A DNA stretch of 11,248 nt from CAZGSG01 sp964528095 (lineage in GTDB: Bacteria > Bacteroidota > Bacteroidia > Chitinophagales > Chitinophagaceae). Numbering within the stretch: the stretch's first letter is position 1; the number at the start of each line of letters is the position of its first letter. The translations under genes were made by a program, and so were the position numbers. The notes below the pieces were generated by a model, which saw nothing but the letters and a program-made list of their open reading frames with translations, did no database searches and was not told the DNA's origin. Positions 7,874 through 11,248 of this stretch are shown here, piece after piece. Location of the stretch: contig CAZGSG010000192.1 of the NCBI GenBank assembly GCA_964528095.1, positions 1-11,248 of the forward strand. Reading direction: 5' to 3'.

Positions 7874-8433
7874 ACCGTCCCATCAGGCTTATCATTATCA
7901 GTGGTTCCGCTGGTAGTCTTAAAACAGTATTTACTATTCTTGGGCATTTAAATAAGGATTATAAAATACCCATATTGATCGTGCTGCATCGTGACCCCCA
8001 GGGTACTTCACGGCTGGCGGAAATAGTAGCTGTACGTTCCACGCTGAAGGTAAAAGAAATAGAAGATAAGGACCCGGTGCAGGATAAACAGATTTATATC
8101 TGTCCCGCGGACTACCATGTACTCATAGAAACTGACCATAGTTTTTCGTTGGACTATTCGGAAAAGGAAAACTTCAGCAGACCCAGCATTGATGTAGCTT
8201 TCCGGTCGGCATCAGATGTATACGGACCTGGCCTCTTATGCGTCCTTCTATCAGGTGCCAATGCAGACGGAGCGGGGGGATTGAGTTATGTAAAACAAAA
8301 TAAAGGAATAACTATTGTACAGGAGCCAATGGATGCCGAGGTTAGTTATATGCCGGAACAGGCAATCCAGTTGATGCAGCCTGATTATGTTTTGCCCGGC
8401 ATTGAAATCGGCAGGTTATTGAACCAATTATAA
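7855..8433 (+). CDS. cheB: CheB-type methylesterase, catalytic domain only
   Basis: At 192 residues it corresponds to the catalytic half of CheB, which removes methyl groups from receptor glutamates and deamidates glutamines. The N-terminal receiver of classical CheB is absent. The Ser-His-Asp triad is visible: Ser18 in ISGSAGS (classical GASTGG position), His45 in VLHRDP, and Asp138 in LSGANADGAGG. Other family marks are YICPADYHVL (81-90), RPSIDVAF (109-116) and MPEQA (166-170). The SGSAGS nucleophile motif differs from GASTGG but is, from memory, usual in the Bacteroidota subgroup. The ATG at 7855 lies inside the end of cheR (19-base overlap), indicating coupled translation and balanced methylase/esterase dose. 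Without its own receiver, control by phosphorylation would have to come through another protein, for instance the single-domain regulator two genes upstream. Its stop is one base from that of the convergent kinase gene. Confidence 0.92.
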   Translation: MEKSKIDRPIRLIIISGSAGSLKTVFTILGHLNKDYKIPILIVLHRDPQGTSRLAEIVAVRSTLKVKEIEDKDPVQDKQIYICPADYHVLIETDHSFSLDYSEKENFSRPSIDVAFRSASDVYGPGLLCVLLSGANADGAGGLSYVKQNKGITIVQEPMDAEVSYMPEQAIQLMQPDYVLPGIEIGRLLNQL

Positions 8434-8434
8434 A

Positions 8435-9493
8435 TTAATCTTTCGGCAACTCGATTGAAAATACAGAGCCCTTATTCTCCTCTGTTTCAAACCAGACACG
8501 GCCTCCCAATAGCTCAACCAGGATCTTTACAATGGAAAGGCCCAGACCATTCGAAAGTTCGTTATCCATACCTTCCCTGCGGGCAATAGTGCGTTTGTCA
8601 AATATGTTTGCCTGCAACGCAACAGGAATGCCGATGCCATTATCTTTTACGCGGATGATGAAGGTCGTTTCCGCTTCTTCTACATGTATATCAATTTCGC
8701 CCATATCCGGCGTAAACTTGATGGAATTGGACACAAGATTGTGAATGACCTGGAAAAATTTAACGCTGTCCGTGGTAATATTGAGATTTTCCAGTTTTGT
8801 TATCAGGCGAAATTTTTTATTCCTGTTTGCAGCAATCAGCTTATCCAATGTAGCAATGATCCTTTCCAGCACATCGAACCTTGTTTTTTTGATATAGATC
8901 CTCTCGGATTCCATATGTTCTTCTTTCAGGAAGTCATTGACAATATCAAGACAATGCTGCGTATTGTCCTGGATCATCAGGAGATTTGAGCTGATCTGCT
9001 CAGGAGTATTTGTCTTGTAAGATGCTTGTATCCATTTAAGAATGTCTTTAGAAAGTGCGAGGGGACCTGTCAGGTTATGGCTCATCATATCCAGCAATGT
9101 GTCCTTTTTAGCTCCGTAGTTTATGATATAGTCCTCATGTTCTTTTTCCAGGGTCACGTCTTTCAAAAAACCTGCTACAACGGATGAGTCCTGCAACAGG
9201 TAGGCATCACAACGCAGATGTCGCATGGAAGAGTCTTTTAACTCCAGGCGAAATTCAACATTGGAAATTTTTTTATCCCTTAATAAAATGGAGAAATTAT
9301 GACGCAGATAATAATCATCTTCTGTGTTTATAAGCGGGAGCACTAACCGCGATTGCGAAATAAGCGTATCCTTGTCTAAATCAAAAATTCTTGCAAACGC
9401 GTCATTTATATAAATAAACCTGACCTGCGCGATATTATATATAAATACTCCATCCGTTGATAATTCTCCAATCTGTTGAATTTCTGTGTGCAA
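8435..9493 (-). CDS. PAS-domain histidine kinase with SHNLTGP H-box
   Basis: A 352-residue soluble sensor kinase without membrane segments. A PAS domain (about 5-115, with IYINDAFARIFDLD at 27-40) precedes HisKA with His139 in SHNLTGP (138-144). The HATPase has N-box Asn252/Asn256, G1 DNGIGIP (284-290) and G2 NGLGLS (315-320). The H-box is atypical: the acidic residue after His is Asn, and Gly occupies the Thr/Asn position, although Pro144 is kept. The start must be TTG at 9493, or ATT one codon earlier, because an in-frame TAA lies at 9500-9502 and the first internal Met is residue 90, inside the PAS domain. It starts 10 bases after the stop of the LuxR-type regulator gene, so the two are likely one transcript and a cognate pair. 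Its 3' end converges on cheB with one intervening base. Confidence 0.9.
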   Translation of the reverse strand: MHTEIQQIGELSTDGVFIYNIAQVRFIYINDAFARIFDLDKDTLISQSRLVLPLINTEDDYYLRHNFSILLRDKKISNVEFRLELKDSSMRHLRCDAYLLQDSSVVAGFLKDVTLEKEHEDYIINYGAKKDTLLDMMSHNLTGPLALSKDILKWIQASYKTNTPEQISSNLLMIQDNTQHCLDIVNDFLKEEHMESERIYIKKTRFDVLERIIATLDKLIAANRNKKFRLITKLENLNITTDSVKFFQVIHNLVSNSIKFTPDMGEIDIHVEEAETTFIIRVKDNGIGIPVALQANIFDKRTIARREGMDNELSNGLGLSIVKILVELLGGRVWFETEENKGSVFSIELPKD

Positions 9494-9503
9494 AATGAAT
9501 TAT

Positions 9504-10181
9504 TTAGTGCTTTAAAAATCCCCGGGCCGATGCAAAAGCAACCAGTTCTGCGGTATTCTTGACTTTCGCCTTGTCTACCATGTTTTTTCGATGTGTTTCA
9601 ACAGTCTTTTCGGTAATAAAAAGCTCTTTAGCAATATTTTTTGTTGAATAGCCCATACCCAGCAGTTCCAGTACGTTTTTTTCACGGGGAGAGAACAGGT
9701 CCTTTTCTCCGCGCAAGGTACCAACTATTCCCTCAAGGAATTCATTAATATTTTTAAGCTTTTTAGAGGTCTCCTTGCAAATATATTTTTTTCCCTGGTA
9801 GACCAGTTTGATAGCCTGTATCAACTCCTCATAACCGGCTTTTTTTGAAACAAAAGCCATTGCTCCAACGTTCATGATCTTCGCTACCCTGTCCGCATCG
9901 GCATATACTGAATGCGCCACCACTTTCACCCTGGGAAAATGCTGTCGTACGTATTCACATATGGTGAATCCATCCATGGAGCGGCTATCCTCCATTCCGT
10001 CCAGGTAAATATCCAGCAAAAGAACATCTATATCAATCAATGGCAGCATCCGGATCAATTCCTCCCCGTTACGGGCTTCTCCAACGACTTCAATGCCTGC
10101 ATCCTGGGACAGTAAAAACTTAATGCCGTCCCGCATGATCTTGTAGTCTTCAAGGTGAAATACTTTAATCCTTTCTTCCAT
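9504..10181 (-). CDS. LuxR/NarL-family response regulator
   Basis: A 225-residue DNA-binding response regulator. The receiver (1-125) has Glu11/Asp12, phospho-acceptor Asp57 in VLLLDIYL, Ser91 in the Thr/Ser switch position and Lys113 in VSKK. A linker leads to a C-terminal LuxR-type helix-turn-helix (about 162-222) with FSPREKNVLELLGMGYSTKN and the recognition segment EKTVETHRKNM. The loop after Asp57 is about six residues longer than usual (DIYLDGMEDSRSMDG) and lacks the common MP. It very likely activates or represses transcription when phosphorylated by the kinase encoded 10 bases downstream. The start is the ATG at 10181. The 117-bp divergent intergenic region before it carries two inverted repeats that could be its own operator (autoregulation, inferred). 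Confidence 0.93.
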   Translation of the reverse strand: MEERIKVFHLEDYKIMRDGIKFLLSQDAGIEVVGEARNGEELIRMLPLIDIDVLLLDIYLDGMEDSRSMDGFTICEYVRQHFPRVKVVAHSVYADADRVAKIMNVGAMAFVSKKAGYEELIQAIKLVYQGKKYICKETSKKLKNINEFLEGIVGTLRGEKDLFSPREKNVLELLGMGYSTKNIAKELFITEKTVETHRKNMVDKAKVKNTAELVAFASARGFLKH

Positions 10182-10243
10182 ACCATTGATTATTAAATCT
10201 AAAAATAGTGATGGAATGAGCTCCCAAAAAATATCTTCAGAAA

Positions 10244-10261
10244 ATCAGGGATTTCCCTGAT
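10244..10261. promoter_or_regulatory. Perfect 18-bp inverted repeat, candidate operator
   Basis: ATCAGGGA (10244-10251) and TCCCTGAT (10254-10261) are perfect complements separated by TT. The element lies in the 117-bp region between divergent genes, 62 bases upstream of the LuxR-type regulator start and 37 bases upstream of the kinase start. Size and symmetry suit a dimeric DNA-binding protein, and the divergent position suits control of both genes. The best local candidate to bind it is the LuxR-type regulator; this is inferred. Confidence 0.5.
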
Positions 10262-10289
10262 GTTACAAATCACAAAAACAAAGTAACAT
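10260..10289. promoter_or_regulatory. Second inverted repeat (ATGTTAC/GTAACAT) in the divergent region
   Basis: ATGTTAC (10260-10266) and GTAACAT (10283-10289) are perfect 7-base arms separated by a 16-base A-rich spacer. The left arm shares two bases with the preceding 18-bp inverted repeat, and the right arm ends 9 bases before the ATG of the plus-strand kinase. It may be a second operator, a spaced pair of half-sites, or chance in AT-rich DNA. Confidence 0.35.
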
Positions 10290-10298
10290 TGAAGTTTA

Positions 10299-11248
10299 AT
10301 GTCTGCCGAATCACCAACTATACAAACTGTATTCGCTTTGAATAACCGGGTTAAATATATTCGTGATCTTGCGATAGAATGGGCTACAGCGGTAGGAATC
10401 GACAATATTGAAAAAACTTCTTTTGCCAATACCGTGGCCGATTTCTGCCTAAACGGGCCAACGGATGGTAATCATATCAATTTTGGTGTTCATTATAAGG
10501 AAAGCGGGCAATATTACCTCCGGGCTATGCTAAATGATGGTGTGACAGCTATTATTGAAAAAGAGATCCCCACCAGGATAAATGCTAATGGTCTTCCTTT
10601 TATCAATCCCTCTCTCGACCTGAAAGTATTATTGCAAAAAAACAAAAAACTTGAACAGAGCAACGAGGACCTTAAACAATTTAGTTTTGCCATTGCCCAC
10701 GATCTAAAAAATTCCCTGACCAAGTTAAAGCTTGCAATCTCTCTTTTAGAAGAAGAACATATTCCTGAGTCACTGGTCCGCTATGTGCAAATCATTGATA
10801 AATCTGCCAGGCAAATTGAAAAAACCACGCTTAGTTTGAATGAGATCATCGAACTGGGTCATTCAGGAATGGGAATAGTAAAAAAAATAGCGCTTGACAA
10901 ATTGTTTGCAGGCATTTACGAAGAGTTCGAAGAAAACCTGGGATCAATCAACGCAACTGTCAATGTCGATTTCAGCAGGGTAAAAGAACTTATATATGTA
11001 GAGATTTACCTGAAAAGCATTTTTAGCAATCTTATAAGTAACGCGATCAAATATTCTTCTCCTGATCGTGCGTTAAAAATAAATGTCAGTGCTTATTCAA
11101 GCTGTGAAAAAGTGATCATATGTTTCAGTGATAATGGCCGTGGAATAGACCTCTTCACTAATCCACCTTCAAAACTATTTCAACCTTTTACCCGATTTTC
11201 AGATAACACAGAAGGAAAAGGACTTGGCCTCTATATTATTAAGACCAT
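10299..11248 (+). CDS. Histidine kinase with atypical N-terminal domain, 3' truncated by window end
   Basis: The frame is open from the ATG at 10299 to the window edge (316 complete codons seen), so the C-terminus is missing. Residues 1-105 form a soluble domain without PAS, GAF or membrane signature. Its pattern (IRDLAIEWATAVGI at 21-34, then NGPTDGNHINFGVHY at 52-66 and MLNDG at 77-81) resembles a degenerate RsbT-like anti-sigma kinase fold, which is inference. A helix (about 108-128, QKNKKLEQSNEDLKQF) leads to HisKA with His134 in AHDLKNSL, where Ser139 replaces the usual Pro. The HATPase has N-box Asn244/Asn248, G1 DNGRGI (278-283) and G2 GKGLGL (306-311). Only the last HATPase strands are probably missing. 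It is divergent from the LuxR-type regulator gene and shares its control region, so joint regulation is plausible. Confidence 0.88.
   Translation, partial: MSAESPTIQTVFALNNRVKYIRDLAIEWATAVGIDNIEKTSFANTVADFCLNGPTDGNHINFGVHYKESGQYYLRAMLNDGVTAIIEKEIPTRINANGLPFINPSLDLKVLLQKNKKLEQSNEDLKQFSFAIAHDLKNSLTKLKLAISLLEEEHIPESLVRYVQIIDKSARQIEKTTLSLNEIIELGHSGMGIVKKIALDKLFAGIYEEFEENLGSINATVNVDFSRVKELIYVEIYLKSIFSNLISNAIKYSSPDRALKINVSAYSSCEKVIICFSDNGRGIDLFTNPPSKLFQPFTRFSDNTEGKGLGLYIIKT

Noticed and set aside
8684..8989. A 101-codon plus-strand open frame opposite the PAS kinase gene
   Set aside because: It is antisense to the conserved HATPase and HisKA regions and has no protein-family features of its own.
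10200..10207. TATTTTTA on the minus strand as a -7 element for the LuxR-type regulator gene
   Set aside because: One mismatch to consensus and 17-base spacing to an upstream TTG, shorter than usual; AT-rich DNA gives such matches easily.
10284..10291. TAACATTG as a -7 promoter element for the divergent kinase
   Set aside because: One mismatch to TAnnTTTG, only 7 bases between it and the start codon, and no clear TTG upstream; it also overlaps the inverted-repeat arm.
1..11248. tRNA, rRNA, CRISPR array, insertion sequence or prophage elements
   Set aside because: No direct-repeat arrays, transposase motifs, cloverleaf-like sequences or integrase genes were seen on either strand.

Overview
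The window looks like a chromosomal segment of a Bacteroidota bacterium, most likely a Chitinophagaceae-type soil or water organism. This rests on four things: a type IX secretion (T9SS) type A sorting tail on the first protein, AT-leaning coding sequence without clear Shine-Dalgarno sites, Bacteroidota-style histidine kinases with HNLxGP-like and CHASE3-GAF-REC-REC-REC architectures, and a stand-alone CheR plus a receiver-less CheB of the Bacteroidota type. The genus assignment is inference; no marker gene is present.

Layout. Positions 1-147 hold no gene I can support, only the leader of the first gene. Positions 148-1386 (+) encode an exported, probably beta-propeller, T9SS cargo protein, closed by a strong intrinsic terminator (1410-1454). 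A leader region with a perfect 9-bp hairpin (1504-1526) precedes a tightly packed plus-strand operon: REC-PAS-histidine kinase (1585-3042), a 1202-residue CHASE3-HAMP-GAF-HisKA-HATPase-REC-REC-REC hybrid kinase (3057-6665), a single-domain response regulator (6665-7036, sharing one base with the preceding stop), a CheR methyltransferase (7055-7873) and a CheB methylesterase domain (7855-8433, overlapping cheR). One base after the cheB stop, a minus-strand two-component pair converges on it: a LuxR-type response regulator (10181 down to 9504), then a PAS histidine kinase (9493 down to 8435). A 117-bp divergent intergenic region with two adjoining inverted repeats separates that pair from a plus-strand histidine kinase (10299 to beyond 11248), which the window edge truncates. 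No stretch over 300 bases lacks a gene.

How the parts may work together. Almost the whole window is phosphotransfer signalling: four histidine kinases and six receiver domains, only one of which is joined to a DNA-binding output. The operon carries CheR and CheB but no methyl-accepting receptor, CheA or CheW. The natural local candidate for reversible glutamate methylation is the long heptad-patterned Glu/Gln-rich helix of the hybrid kinase (residues about 433-517). That would make the operon a membrane kinase with chemoreceptor-like adaptation, rather than a swimming-chemotaxis system. This is a hypothesis from gene order and sequence pattern. The minus-strand pair is likely a cognate sensor/transcription-factor system, and the divergent kinase may belong to the same local network.
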